Shown here one piece after another: positions 1 through 12,111 of a stretch of 64,000 nucleotides of DNA; positions within the stretch are counted from its first letter, which is position 1, and every line of letters starts with the position of its first letter. The position numbers and the translations under genes are program-made. Under the pieces are notes generated by a model. The model was given only the letters and a program-made list of their open reading frames with translations, was not told the origin of the DNA and did not search any database. Source of the DNA: Ceraceosorus guamensis (Eukaryota > Basidiomycota > Exobasidiomycetes > Ceraceosorales > Ceraceosoraceae); assembly GCF_003144195.1 (NCBI RefSeq), contig NW_020290012.1, positions 124,001 through 188,000 of the forward strand. The letters are read 5' to 3'.

Positions 1-131
1 CAGGCACGAAGGCCTCGGATGGCCAGGGAGGTACTACTATCGAGATCGAATCGGACGAGGGCTCGGGAGGAGGCGCGGGTGAGGGTGCGAGCGTGGTTGA
101 TGATGGGTCTAACCAAAAGCCAAACCCTTGA
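1..131 (+). CDS. C-terminal end of an unidentified acidic protein (5' truncated by window edge)
   Basis: Reading in the frame that begins at base 3 gives 42 residues rich in Gly, Asp, Glu and Ser, closed by TGA at 129-131. The stretch contains a TIEIESDEG sequence, a hydrophobic beta-type core followed by acidic residues that resembles a SUMO-interacting motif. The other two frames read as basic or broken text. I do not recognise the family and the rest of the gene lies to the left. It could also be non-coding DNA that happens to be open over this short distance. Confidence 0.35.
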   Translation, partial: GTKASDGQGGTTIEIESDEGSGGGAGEGASVVDDGSNQKPNP

Positions 132-747
132 TTTGAGCGCACGATTTTTGGGGAAATCTTACGAGTGCGCCACTCAAGACTGTAACATAGTAGTACGACA
201 CCTTCACCATTTTGAGTCGAAACCGCAGATCGCCTTGTCGCTGGAAGGCAGCTGCGAATGTGCTGAAGCTCTTGATGGTCCAGAGTAATTTAAATCGTGA
301 CTGTTGAACATGATGGACGCGCTCTTGCTGGCCATCAAGCATGGCTTCGGTGTGTGCAGTCACGAGCGGTGCGCATTGCGCGACAACGCAGATGTGAGCT
401 TGATGATGACCGCGCGGTCAGATCACTCTCGACTCGCGGCGGCGCAAGAAAGCACAGGCGCGGGGCTGCGCGCGATCCACTCATCAGCTTGGCTGAAAGC
501 GTAATCACGAATCTTCGCATGCGTTGGGCTCTCACTGACCACTTCCCTATTAGCCCTTCACGTCTGAGAACCTCGGTACCCTCGTCTACCATACATCTCT
601 ACTCAGCAACTCGATCGCCCATCTAGTCGCCTGCATTGTGTTCTCCAACATCGCTCCTGATTACCCACCCAGCTTCGCACCCACATTTGAACGCTCGTCT
701 GTGCTCGCTTCGCGCCACTAGCGGGCCGAGAGCTCCGCTTTTCTGAC
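132..747. other. intergenic region upstream of CAND1
   Basis: No coding frame here shows a recognisable domain or a consistent splice pattern. It should hold the 3' end of the left-hand gene and the promoter and leader of the CAND1 gene that starts at 748. I see no repeat or RNA gene. Confidence 0.5.
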
Positions 748-3700
748 ATGAGTTCTCGCAGCTCGCAGGGTATCGCTGCCCTGCTAGACAAGGTGGGCCA
801 AAGGATACCTTCTCCTTGAGCACGCAATGCACTGGCTGAATGGGCCCACACCTCTGACAGTCAAAATCCAACGATGCCGACTTTCGGTGAGGTGGCAGCG
901 CTAAATCAGACTATTCGCACAGACTCGGACTGAAGTGCTTTCTGCTCGGTCTCTCGCAGTTATATGGCGCTATCGGACCTTATCACTGAGTTGAAAAGGG
1001 ACGTCTTCTTGCAGATGGATTCTACGCTGGAGTCAAAGACAGTCACGACTACGCTTGATCTAATGAAGGACAAGAATGCAGAGGTTAAGAACATGGCCGT
1101 GAGGTGGTGAGTGTATGCGAGCGATGCCGGCTGAGTGAGGTAGCGGCTTGGTACTTACTTGTCCTCATCCGCATTCGTCTTGCAGTCTCGGCGTTCTCAC
1201 AAGTCGCGTGAAGCCAGCGCAAATTCAGATCATTGTTGATAGGCTGGTGGAGTACATTTCAGCCAAAGAGGAGGAGCAACGCGACATAGCTGCGCTCGGT
1301 GAGCATCATATCTGGGGCGCTTTCGAGTTCGATGGATACCGAAAGGCTGATCGTGATTGTCGCAACGCAAAGGGCTCAAAACTGTGTTGGCGGAGCTGCC
1401 TGCAGACTCCGAGACTGCCGGAATCGCAGGCTCGAAGCTGGCGCCCAAGTTGCTCCACCAGATTGCTGAGGTGAGTCAACCACACTTCTTGGAGTGTGTG
1501 TGCGCTCAGGTCAGATGGCTGGCATGCTGATCTCTGGCAATGACATACTTGCAGCCCTCAGCTTCTCAAGAGCTTCTGATTGACAGTACAGAGCTGCTCG
1601 GAGACCTTTTCACCAGACTGCCAAGCATCGCAGCTTCGGATGCGACATTGCAGCAGCGAGCGCTGCAAGTGCTAGTCACACGCTTATCTCACGATCGAGC
1701 GGCGGTCCGCAAACGAGCGGTGACTGCCTTGTCGGCGTTGGGCGCCCACAGCAAATCAGAGGTCTTCACCGGCATAGCGACCGCCATCATCACTGTTCTC
1801 GACACGACGCAGGGCCCGAGCAAAGCTCAACTGACGGAAAGTCAGAAGACCATGGTGCAGCTCGTTGGCAGTCTCGCCAAGACTTGCCCGAAACGCATCG
1901 GTAGAAGACTTCCAGAGCTCATGCCGCGCGTCATTGCGGCTACGCAAGTCGATGATGATGAACTGCGCGAGGCTTGTTTGCAGTGCATGGAAGCCGTCCT
2001 TCAGCAGTGTCCCTCGGAAAGCACGCCGTTCGTTCGAGGCATCATCGATGAAGCCTTGAAGCTGCTGCAGCATGATCCGGTATGTAGTCCCACGGTCGCT
2101 CGGATGGGTGAAGTGCACGGCCCTCACATGCGAACTTGGATACACCACAGAATTATGCTGGATTTGATGGAGATGATGGGGACATGGAAGTCGATGAAGA
2201 CGAGACGTTCGACGACGACGACGACGAGGTCCTCGACGAAGAGTGAGTTCTGTTCGTGTATTCGCTGTCGCTTACCTAGCTGATACTCTGACGCCAACGT
2301 GGTTTGTAGTTACTCTGATGACGACGATCTATCGTGGAAGGCTCGTCGTGCATCGGCTAAGGTCTTAGCAGCTGCGATCATGACGCGACCCGAGCAGCTC
2401 ACCGACTTTGCCAGCTCAATTGCACCCGTGCTTGTGGTCCGTTTTGCGGAGCGTGAAGAAGGCGTCAGGCTAGAGATCCTGCAAACTTTCAAAACGCTGC
2501 TGCGTCAGCTGCAACTGTACGACGGGACTGCTCAGGCTACCGAGGTGCTTGTACAGAGTCCGGGAGCGTTGAAGCGCAAGAGAGACGCAATGGAGACGGA
2601 CGAGAGCCACGCTTTGCAGTGAGTCTTCTTGTTCTTGATCACGCCCCGCCCAGGAGCTCACCGAAGTAGCCGCGTCTTGCGCGTCTAGCCCCCGGTCGCA
2701 GCTGCGCAAGCTTGAGCCTGCGATCGCCAAAGCTATGTCCAAGGAGATCAATTCAAAGTCGGTGTCCACTCGTTTTGCATGCTACGCTCTGCTTCGAGAG
2801 CTCGTCCTGGTCCTGCAAGGCGGACTTGACGCCCATCTGTCGTCGCTCATTGAGCCCACTGAGAAGGCGCTGAAGGGCACAGACTACACGGCCGGCAGCG
2901 CTGCTAATCTGAGAGGAGAGGTACTTGGCTTCTTCCGTCTCGTGTTTCAGTGGCACGAATCTCGAGCTTTCGAGGCATCCCTACCTCGCGTCGTGCCTGT
3001 CGTCATTTCTGCAATCGACGACAAGATCCAGCGAGACGTTGTAGAGGCATTTGCCGTCGTCAGACAGCTTGTTGCAGTACTACGGCCGGACGGCTCGGCC
3101 CCCTCCGGCTCGTCAGGTAAGGCTCTCGAGCCTCTCGCGAATGCAGTCCTTGCTCGGCTTTCTCGAGCCGATTCAGATCAAGAGATCAGAGATCGTGGAA
3201 TCGAGACAATCGGTGACCTCGTTGCGAGAGCAGGGGACGATCTCGCAGATCTTCGTACAGCAGCATTCACGCAGCTCTTGCAGGGTCTGCAAAATGAACT
3301 CACACGGTACTCCTCCGTCAAGGCGGTGGGGCAAGTCGCCTCAAGCCCTGGTGCTACGGGAACTCAAGTGGAATCATTTGTGTCAGCAGCCATCAATGAA
3401 GTAGTGCCCCTCCTTCGCAAGCCAAATCTTGCTCTCAATCTGGCTGCATTCGACACCTTAGCAGCCTTGTTGCGCAAGTTTGGCGATAAGCTAGACGGAC
3501 CCCGTAAACAAGAGATTGTGAGGGAAGTTACGCCCATTGTCGGAGAGTCAGCGGACTTCAACTTGCTGCCCGTCGCTCTCGCAGTCGTCAGCTTGGTGGT
3601 GGCTCACAGCAACGACTCTGCAACTCAGGGGGTGGTGGACAGCGAGCTCATCCCGGCACTTCTCCACTCAGTCCGCTCCCCATTGATGCAAGGCGCGCCC

Positions 3701-5344
3701 CTCGAGGCCGTCACAAGCTTCTTGGGGACTTACACTCGCGCCAATTCTCAAGTTGCTGCTTCAACGATCCAAGCTTTGTTGGCCGCTCGTACGACAAGCA
3801 AGAAAGCGGACGTGGCTCAACATCAGACGACGACGACGACGATCGCTCGCTGCGTCGGCGCTGTCACTCGCTACGCGCCCGATCAGGCATCAGCGGTCGT
3901 CCAATCCGCTCGAAGTGCGTTGTCCTCGGATCTATCTTCTTCGAGGGAATCTGAGCTTTGCTTCAGTTTGCGCCTGATCGGCGAGGTCGGCCGTTCAAAG
4001 GATCTCTCTGGCGACGCATCCCTTCTCGAGCTGATCACAAGCCTTTACGTGCATCAATCCGACGACGTCAAGGCTGCCGCTGCGCTTGCCATCGGCAGTC
4101 TTGCCGTGGCCAATCCTGAGACCCTGCTACCAAGCATTTTGCAGCAGATCAGCGCTACGTCCGACAGCAAGCGTCAACTTTTGGCTTTGCAGTCTTTGCG
4201 AGAGCTTATCACGCACGCTGACCAAGGCCCCCTTGCCGGAAGTCTCGGTCGAGTGTGGACGCCCTTGCTTGAGCAGTCTCAGTCGGCAGACGAAGCAACG
4301 CGGAACATCATCTCGGAATGCCTGGCGCGCTTGACCCTCACCGATCCTCGCGCCTACCTGCCGCAACTTCACACCCGCATCCATGATCCAAACCCAGGAG
4401 TGCGAGCTTCGTCCATCGCGGCTATTCGCTACACTCTCCTCGAGGCAAGTGCCACTTTCGACGAGCAGCTGGCGTCAACCTTGGTCGACTTCCTGGGTCT
4501 CATGCAAGATGAGAGTCTTGAGGTCCGCCGGCATGCGGTGTTCGCTCTCAACTCTGCAGCACACAACAAGCCTTCGCTCATTTCTGACCAGCTGGTGGTG
4601 CTGCTGCCTTTGCTTTACAAGGAGACCTTGCCCAGGCCCGAACTTCTGCGCAAAGTGACGATGGGTCCCTTTATTGTCACCCACGACGATGGCTTAGACC
4701 TGCGAAAGGTCAGTCCAGACTCAAGGAAAGATGACCCACCTTGCCCAATCACTGAGCCGCAATTGTTTTTGTCTCCCACCTGTAGACTGCGTACGAGACC
4801 ATGCTGACGCTGCTGGATACTAGCTTTACTAGGATAAGCTTGCCCGAATGTGAGTCTTTCTTCGGCGTACGCTAGCGCATGAAAGGCTCACATGTTGAGT
4901 CATATTTCCTCAGACATGGATCGCGTCATTGCCGGTCTCAGTGACGAGGACGGTATCAAAGTGCTCTGCTACTTGATTCTGATCCGCCTTTCTGATGTGG
5001 CTCGCCTGCAGCTCTCTCCATGTGCGTGTAAGCCTCGGCACTGACAGATGTGCGGGATTGCGAACTGACGTCAATGAGCGTGCTCTTGGTAAACAGACTT
5101 GGATGCGATCGCGACGCCAATCACATCCACGCTCAAGCTGAAGCCTAAAGATGCAGCATCCAAGCAAGACATTGAGCGCGCCGGTGAAATGCAAAGGTCC
5201 ATCTTCCGAGCGCTCATCGCACTCGAGAAGGTTCCAGCCGCTTCGCACGCTGCCAAATTTGCTGCACTTATCAAAGAGGCGAGAGCGGTGCCGCACGGTG
5301 CTTACGAGGCGGCTGCCAGCGCGAGTCGCAAGACTACAGCATAG
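748..5344 (+). CDS. CAND1: CAND1/TIP120 cullin-associated NEDD8-dissociated protein
   Basis: CAND1 is the HEAT-repeat protein that wraps around un-neddylated cullins and exchanges F-box/SKP1 modules on SCF ubiquitin ligases. The gene is spliced: exon 1 (748-792) encodes MSSRSSQGIAALLDK, exon 2 (861-886) and exon 3 (960-1106) join to give SNDADFRYMALSDLI, which matches the CAND1 N-terminus (SDKDFRYMATNDLM). The next junction restores AVRCLGVL. An acidic stretch around 2170-2330 (DDDDDEVLDEE, then YSDDDDLSWKARRA) matches the acidic loop and the YSDDDDMSWKVRRAAAK segment of animal CAND1. A long central exon (2735-4710) is continuous HEAT repeats. The last exons hold the C-terminal TAYETMLTLLD, matching the family's C-terminal domain. 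Total is near 1,250 residues, the usual size. Intron borders are my reading; those near 1300-1370 and 5020-5100 are the least certain. The gene converges on the next one, 174 bases away. Confidence 0.93.
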
Positions 5345-5518
5345 AAGCTCGTCCGACAGAAAGGCAAATGCACTCGCATTCGAACACCAATCAAGACGAG
5401 GCGAGAAGAGAATACAATTCGAAAATGCTGATGTGATACAAATACAGGTTGTTGTTTGGACCCAAAGCTGAATTTGGGGTGTACAATATAGAGAGCAAGG
5501 GATGAGTCGAGCATAGAG

Positions 5519-7654
5519 TCACAAACTGACTACCGGCCCAGAATCATCAGAGGACATGCCGCCGATGATCCAGCTTTCCACGTCAGCTACTGCCGCCTCA
5601 GGTCTATCCCTCCTTCGAACAAGAAAGCCCTGAAGCGCAGCCATGCCCACGCCCGTGACTGTGTCCGCCTCTCCTGCTGCAGTGGCCTTCATATGCGTAG
5701 GTTCCGGAATGCGCGAAGCGAAGTCGAGCGATTGAGACCATAGAGAGGAGCCGTACACCTTTGCGCCGACCGCGTCCTGCACGGTGCGTCCTGCCTTGTT
5801 CGCTGTCGAGCAAACGTCGAATTCGACCACGGGCGGATCGATGCATGCTGCGACTTGATCTGCACCAGCACCATCCACCTCCTCGTCGTATTCCATCAGC
5901 TTACTGGGAGGAGTTACGGGAGGAGTGATGGGTCTGCTGAGACTCAAAGTCCAAGCATCCTTGACGAGCGGCTTCTGTGCTTCGTCCGAAATCGCAATCG
6001 CTTCGGCATCTTCGCATGCTGACGCAGTACAGGCCTCGCCTTGCCGCGCTTGCTCGAGCTGCTGCAAAAAGTCTGCTCGGGTATCTAGGTCGGTGTAGAT
6101 GTTGAGAAAGAGGGCTTGAGCTTGTTGATACGTGGCATTGCCGACGAACATGCGCAAGTCGAAACGTCCAGGTCTTATCAATGCCGGATCAATCCTTTCG
6201 ATGTGATTTGTAGAGGCGAGCACAATGAGACCCTTTGTGGAAGCCAACACTCCGTCCAGAGCGTTCAAGAGACCAGAAAAGGTGACTTGGCTCCTTTCAT
6301 CCGAACTCTGCCTGTCGGCCGTAAAGATGGAATCGATGTCTTCCAAAAGAAGGACAGCGCTGTAGGTGCACCTCACTAGTCGAGCAAAGGTAGCATCGGT
6401 AAGACCAGACAGATTGATGGTGTGCAAATCGTACTTTAGCTTGCCCGCCAATGCCGTCGCGACGCTGGTCTTGCCTGTGCCGGGAGGGCCGTAGAGCAGA
6501 ATGCCGCGCCTGTGAGGCAAGCCGTGCTTTTCGTACCACGGCGCCGAAGCGACGAATGACTGGACATCCTCTAGCAAAGCTTCGGCTTTGCCCTCGGCCA
6601 AGATGACAGAATGCCAAGGCTTGAGAGGGATATCGCAAGCCTCTTCCCACTCGTCATCCACGACCTCGTACACCATCGTCAGATCTGAACGCGCCACCTC
6701 ATCCTCACCTCGAATGGTGCACAGCAGCTCTTCGAAATGTTGACGGTGGCGCGTCAACATTTGAATGCGAGTAAAGTGAGAAGGTGAACTAGAATTTCCT
6801 TCGTACGTCCTCTCAAGCTCGTACGATATGAGCGTCGTGGGCACCGAGGTTCTGGACAGCAAGCCGCAGAGCTTTGCTAGAGCGAAGCGCAGCAAGGTGT
6901 GGACGGTGACGGGCGTGGAGATGCCGCTGCTCCTGTCAACTAGCAACCACACCTTGCTGCATTGCGGCTGGGTAGAGACGACGCGAGCTGGCGCTTCATC
7001 GGACTTGGGCCTGACGTCGTCGATCTTGAAGCTGCGCAATTCCTTGGCAGTAGGCTGAGCATCGATCCATCGTGTCAACCAGCTCCATCCATGTCCATCG
7101 ATGTGAGCCTGAAAGAAGAGGCGATTGGCGACAAAGTTGTACAGATACGTCTTGAGGAACCTGAAAAGCCCCTCGGCTTGAAAGATGGCTGCCAAAGCCA
7201 GAGCTTGTGGCAAGGCACTGCGCTTTTGACGCAGCTGAGTCAAGAGGGATGCAAAGGCGCTTCGACCCAGTGGTGCGACGCTGGAGGTGGCCGAGCTGAG
7301 AGCAGAGACTGCACCTTGGTCCATGTCTCTTGGTGCGGTTTGGGAGCTAGCGGCTGACGACTTGTGTGAGAAGAGTGACTCGAGAAAAGCTGAAGCGAGC
7401 TGAGCAGCACTTCCGCTTGTTGCGCCTGAAAAGGATGGGGAGTGTTCTCGAGGTATTTGTGCTGAATGCTGAGCTTGTCGCAGTAGTGTAGTGAAGAGGC
7501 GAAGCGATGCGGTCGAGTCTCGACCGAGTACGTTTTGTTGTGTGATCCCAGTGAGCGGGAAATGTTGACGATGCAAGAAAGAGGCCGCCTTTTGAGCTTT
7601 ACCAACAAACCGACCTCGTCTCGGTGTTCCCTTCGGCGTGACTCGACCTGACAC
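5519..7654 (-). CDS. BCS1-like AAA ATPase
   Basis: The open frame of 711 codons contains a BCS1-type AAA module. Walker A is GPPGTGKTS, Walker B is AVLLLEDIDSIF, followed by sensor-1 LIVLASTNHIERIDPALI and the arginine-finger region RPGRFDLRMF. This arrangement is diagnostic of the BCS1 family of mitochondrial inner-membrane AAA proteins, whose founder inserts the Rieske Fe-S protein into complex III. The region upstream (about residues 130-330) fits the BCS1 N-terminal domain only loosely, and I see no clear N-terminal membrane segment, so this may be one of the fungal BCS1 paralogues and not the Rieske chaperone. The 5' end is unresolved. The frame opens after a TGA next to a possible acceptor (...gatcacag), the first codon at 7654 is GTG, and the first in-frame ATG is at 7324-7322. 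A short upstream 5' exon is therefore likely. A Ser/Asp-rich tail of about 170 residues follows the AAA domain. Confidence 0.85.
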   Translation of the reverse strand: MSGRVTPKGTPRRGRFVGKAQKAASFLHRQHFPLTGITQQNVLGRDSTASLRLFTTLLRQAQHSAQIPREHSPSFSGATSGSAAQLASAFLESLFSHKSSAASSQTAPRDMDQGAVSALSSATSSVAPLGRSAFASLLTQLRQKRSALPQALALAAIFQAEGLFRFLKTYLYNFVANRLFFQAHIDGHGWSWLTRWIDAQPTAKELRSFKIDDVRPKSDEAPARVVSTQPQCSKVWLLVDRSSGISTPVTVHTLLRFALAKLCGLLSRTSVPTTLISYELERTYEGNSSSPSHFTRIQMLTRHRQHFEELLCTIRGEDEVARSDLTMVYEVVDDEWEEACDIPLKPWHSVILAEGKAEALLEDVQSFVASAPWYEKHGLPHRRGILLYGPPGTGKTSVATALAGKLKYDLHTINLSGLTDATFARLVRCTYSAVLLLEDIDSIFTADRQSSDERSQVTFSGLLNALDGVLASTKGLIVLASTNHIERIDPALIRPGRFDLRMFVGNATYQQAQALFLNIYTDLDTRADFLQQLEQARQGEACTASACEDAEAIAISDEAQKPLVKDAWTLSLSRPITPPVTPPSKLMEYDEEVDGAGADQVAACIDPPVVEFDVCSTANKAGRTVQDAVGAKVYGSSLWSQSLDFASRIPEPTHMKATAAGEADTVTGVGMAALQGFLVRRRDRPEAAVADVESWIIGGMSSDDSGPVVSL

Positions 7655-8607
7655 TCTTGACTGTGATCATCTGCGTCGCACCCTTTTCGTCTTGCCCTGC
7701 CTCCGCACTAGACGCTCGTCCATGGTCCATATGAATGCAGCCTGTCGCATGCTGCTGTTTGCAGGCAGTGGACGCCCAGCTGCGAACCCATGTCCATCGA
7801 GTCATCACGAAGCGCACCTCTACCCATGCACTTGGTGCGGTCCGTGAATCGCAAAGGGAAGAGAGAAAGTAGGCAACTGATTGCACGTCGACCTAAAAAT
7901 AAAAAGCGCAGCAGCGCATCGTGTGCGCCGTGTCGTGGCTGTGTCGAATGTTGCAGCGCGGTTACGCGACGACGCGCGCGCTATTAATTCATTCAACTCC
8001 GCCACGATGCTGCTGCACCACACCGCGCGGCCATGCTGCATCAGCAGCACCTTCCTGCTGACTGACTGACTGACTGACTGCGCACTGCGCACCTTCGCTC
8101 ACCGCTTCGCTGCCACATGTGTAAATGAGTGCACATACGGCGTGCCTTTAAGTCAGGTGTTCGATCGAGTCATCGATTGCTCTGCTTGCCAAAGCAACTG
8201 AGGGAGCGCTTAGACAGAACATCAAACCGCCTTGCATTCACATGCTTGATTCGGCCTTGCATGGTGCGAGTAAGGGCTGGCAGCAACGCTGCCAAAGTTG
8301 GGCTGTTCTGGTGCGTGCCGTGCAAGACCTCCATGTAGTTCGGACTTTCTTCCGTCTAGAGACGCAAGATACGGAAATGAGGCCGATGCTGCAAATGCAT
8401 ACCTATAGGAACAGCTTCGCTTCTCAACGATGCACATTCGAGCTTCTCACCCTGCGATCTCGCAAAGCACACCGTCGCTTCTTCAGGCTACCTGCGGCCT
8501 GCGGCGAGCGACAAGGCATGCGAGGGGGGCAATGGGGGTATTTGATGGATTATCGTCGTACATTTCTTTGCGCCTTGGCCGCCGATGTCTCCCGATCAGC
8601 ATACAAA
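7655..8607. other. intergenic region with a TGAC tetranucleotide repeat
   Basis: This stretch lies between the 5' end of the BCS1-like gene and the 3' end of the Erg27-like gene, which read in the same direction. It should contain the missing first exon and promoter of the BCS1-like gene. It also contains a (CTGA)n run at 8058-8080. I see no other gene. Confidence 0.45.
8058..8080. repeat. CTGA tetranucleotide tandem repeat (about 5.75 copies)
   Basis: The sequence ctga is repeated head to tail without a mismatch over 23 bases. It is a simple microsatellite in the gene-free DNA between two minus-strand genes. Confidence 0.9.
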
Positions 8608-10768
8608 TCACAGCTCGCTTTCGACTTTTTCCCAATCCCTATCCTTTTCATCCTCTTGTTCCCCTTTGCGTCTTCTTACATCCAATCCCTTAGACGGCAG
8701 CGGAACGAGATCATTTTGCGGCTCAAATTGGTCCGGGTGCAGTGCAAGCAGGCTGAGCGGAGCAATCTCTCCATTCCTCGCCTGCCTCCACACATCCCTC
8801 GCCACACCTTCCAATTTTTGTATCAATTCCCTCGCTTTCAGTCGAACAGCTTGGCCCGCAGCTGCCTGCTCCACCTCTTGCCTTGCTTTCGCTCCCATTC
8901 TGAGCTTGGCCACATCCCACCCATCGACCCGTCCAGCATGCACATACTCTTGTCCCCAGAACGTCGCTCGTGAGCCGTACCGCGCGCTAGTGTCGAGCAG
9001 GTGTGAAGGAGCTAGAGCGACGTGCGAGGCTGCTACGGCTCCCTTGTAGCCTTCGATGGGGTGATGAGGTGAAAATGTCCAGCGAGCCTGGTTAAAAGAA
9101 GCGCCATCAAGGCCAAGAACATCAGCAATACGTTCTCACTACTTCCAGCAATCCATGCCAAGCTTGGACTGTGAGACGCACCAGGTAGAAAGCGAATGCC
9201 ATGCATGCAGCCATGAACACGTTGAGGTATTCCGCAAAGATGCTGCTCGCAACTACGCCAGGGTGCACCACGAAGCTCTTTGGCTCCAACTCTCTCCTCT
9301 GCGTCTTGGCTTCGCCGACCAGGACGGACCCGTAAGACGTGTCTTGCGAGTCGCTCAGAGGCGTACTAGGCACGGTGCTCATCCTTTGCCGATTCAAAGC
9401 TTCGCCAAGACCGATGCCAGCCAGTTCGCACTGATATTTGGTGGATTCGTAGGGCCAGGGAGAATGCGCAGCATCTAGACACTGCCAGTCTGCTGGATCG
9501 TAGTAACGCGCATACGCTTCGATCGAGCCGGTCCATATGATTCTTGATGGTGTAGCAAATGGCGTCGCTCTCAAGGCGGGCAGCAAAGCTCGAGTCTGTG
9601 CTCCTCAGACGAGTGAGTAGATAAAGCAGGCGTCCGAGTATGAGGATCCTTTCTTCGCTCAACCACGCAACGGAGTTTCGCTTGCTGCAGCACTCACGAG
9701 AATGTAATGCGCGCCGACGTTGGCTTGCCAAACCCAGCCGTAGCCGTCTGCACCTCGATCACCGGATCTCTGCATTTTGTACTTGGGCCAAGTGACAGCT
9801 ACATGCAGCCTAGTCACGATCATCCAAACCGCCAAGGGCCAATTCAGACCGGTCCAAGCGGCGCTGCCAGCATTGAGGATGACGTGCGTCACATAGCCAT
9901 GCCTGTCGCGTTTAGCACAGTCAGCGCATGCTTCGCGAAAGTGCGAACAATAGCAGCGTCGCAGCGATGCTCACCTCCTCTGGATTTCGCTGGCGCAATT
10001 GAGCGCGCTTGCCATGCTGCCCAGATCTAGCGGGACGAATTCGATCGAGGTCCCCTGGCAGAATCTTCGTCTGTACTCTCCTCTCGCTTTGGCCTCCCTG
10101 CTGAATAGACTCAAAGAGGCTCCGTGCACATCTCTCGTCGGATCTCTCCTGAATGCGGGGGTGCTACTCGAGGAAGCTTTTGACGTGGAGCCGGTTCGGG
10201 TAAGCGAGTCGTAAGCTGAAGTAAAGCTCGTCGATGAGTCGAACGAGTCCAAAGCAGGAGCGATTGGGCCTAGATGATCCCCCTCGTCTCCACTTTCGGC
10301 AGCAGCTGCCGCAGCAGTATCAGCCGCATGCTTGGCGATCGCATCTGTTGCTCGTTTTTTCCGCCTGCCTTGAGCTTGAGCGGCCTGAGCAGCGATAGCG
10401 GCATCCGCATCCTCATCGATGCCTCTCTTCTCCTTTGGCGCTTCTCTCGGGGCAGGCGAGTCGTCTGGCAGCTCCGCCAACGCTCTGAGCAGACCTTCGA
10501 GGTTCCTCCTAGCTGCGTGCGCCTTGATGGGGTTCCTACACGCCAAGATCAGCACGCATCCATCCGGCGCAGCGAAAGGAGAAGGAGGATTGAGCTGCTC
10601 ATCGTTGCTAGTCGAGGCGATTCCAGCCCATGAGGAAGATTTGAGAGTCCAATCTGGCAACGTGTCGGAAGGAATGGCTTGCGAGAGCTGGACCAGAAGC
10701 CTTTGGGCTGTGCCGTAGCCCACACCAGAATTGGCGCCCGTGATGACAATGACGGGCCGAGGAGCCAT
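8608..10768 (-). CDS. ERG27: 3-ketosteroid (3-keto sterol) reductase, Erg27-like SDR
   Basis: This is a short-chain dehydrogenase/reductase of the Erg27 type, which reduces the 3-keto group during C-4 demethylation of sterols at the ER or lipid droplet. The start at 10768 gives MAPRPVIVITGANSGVGYG, with the Rossmann TGANSGVG nucleotide motif close to the N-terminus. A longer upstream open frame has no such support. Exons join to give THVILNAGSAAW (the NAG motif), then GWVWQANVGAHYIL joined in phase to TRALLPALRATP. Next come the catalytic serine in RIIWTGSIEA, the catalytic YESTKYQ (YxxxK) and VVHPGVVAS. The last exon begins ARWTFSPHHPIEGYKGA, a typical Erg27 C-terminal segment. A charged tail ends at the stop 8608-8610. 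Two low-complexity insertions (Ala/Arg-rich about 10280-10450 and Ser-rich about 10180-10270) lengthen the N-terminal half compared with yeast Erg27. Confidence 0.85.
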
Positions 10769-11153
10769 GTTTGGAAGAATCGAAAGCGCACTGAGCGTGT
10801 ACGAGTGAAGTGGATGGAGCGCTCGACTTTGAGGCAGATCAAAGACCGCTCGCTGGCTTAGACAAGGACCGCCGGAGCTGCCTCTGGAGCGATCACGATC
10901 GCCGGTTGAGAGCTTCGGTCGGTCAGTCAGGCCTGCATGAGGTCGATCGACTTTGCTCGGTTTTGGAATCCACCGTGTAGGTAAAGTGTGGAAATATGTG
11001 GACACGCACGATTTAGTGGCATGCACATGGGACTGAATCCGTGAATGATCATCCCGCACTCGTGCAGCACGCGTGAATTGCGCGCGCACGCGCGCTTGCT
11101 TCATGTCGGGGTTAGTATGCGTACCCGCGCACCTTGACCGCCGCCCAAAAGCT

Positions 11154-11201
11154 CGATTCGTGATTCACGATTCAAGATTCAGATTCTGATTCTGATTCAC
11201 G
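11154..11201. repeat. clustered GATTCRTGATT/ATTCTG motif block
   Basis: Within 48 bases the sequence reads cgattcgtgattcacgatt, then caagattc, and then two attctg units before gattcacg. This is an imperfect array of gattc-centred units in both orientations. The same core recurs singly across many gaps of the window. Function is unknown. It could be a decayed minisatellite or a protein-binding cluster. Confidence 0.75.
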
Positions 11202-12111
11202 CGACTTATCGATCGAAAACAATTTTGAATTAAATGTTGTGACTACCACGTATGTAGCTGCACCCTTCTGCCACCTCCCAATTGCTCCAACCACGATCCA
11301 GCTCAAGTCACGATTCAATGACTAGATACAGCCACAGATCAAGGTCTCGTGATTTTTGAATAAGCATGTCTGCTAGACGCTTTCCCTATTTATCCAGCCT
11401 CCACTCAAAGTTGGGTGGAACCCCCTATTGCTCATGATAAGATCGCACTTGTACATGCCAAATCAAAGTAGAATGCTGAACTTCGGTTTTGATGAGGGTG
11501 GGAAGCTATTTGATCACGTGGCACGGGTACCCGAATAGGCGCGCGAAAGGCGCATATATGCGCAGAAGAAGGTCGCTTAGCGCAGACTCCGCATGATGTT
11601 GCACCGCCTCGCGCGACCTCGTTTCGTGCTGGCTTCCACCTCAAGACTTCCTTCCATTCACGATTGTCTCCCGCCATGATATTTGCATGGCAGCAGCTAG
11701 GCAATCACAGGCTAGAAGTTCGTAGTTTGAGAATGACGCCGGCGCTCGACACAGCACCGGCTGCTTGCACCGCACCACGCCGATGCTTTGCAGCGATGTT
11801 GCCGACAAAGAAGCCGCGCGCAGAGTGCGCGGAGATCAGCCAAGCATCATCCCCCAACGGGCACAATCAGCATGCATGCACCGCATCTTCTCTTCAGCAG
11901 CTTGAGCAGATCCTTGTGTGTGGCTGAGCGATCAAGTCGCGAGTGTATCTTGCAAGTCAAGCGATTGAGTCGTGAATCTGATGAGTCGAGTGAGCTGCGC
12001 TCGCATCGTTTACGCACGACGCTGATGACCACGTGCGCGCAAACGAGGTGCATGTCTGGCAGTCGTGAGTGTGAGTTGAGTGTCCACCGACTGACTCGTC
12101 GCGCCTCTGCC

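Noticed and set aside
8242-8973. 243-codon plus-strand frame
   Set aside because: Most of it lies antisense to the well-supported last exon of the Erg27-like gene, and it has no domain.
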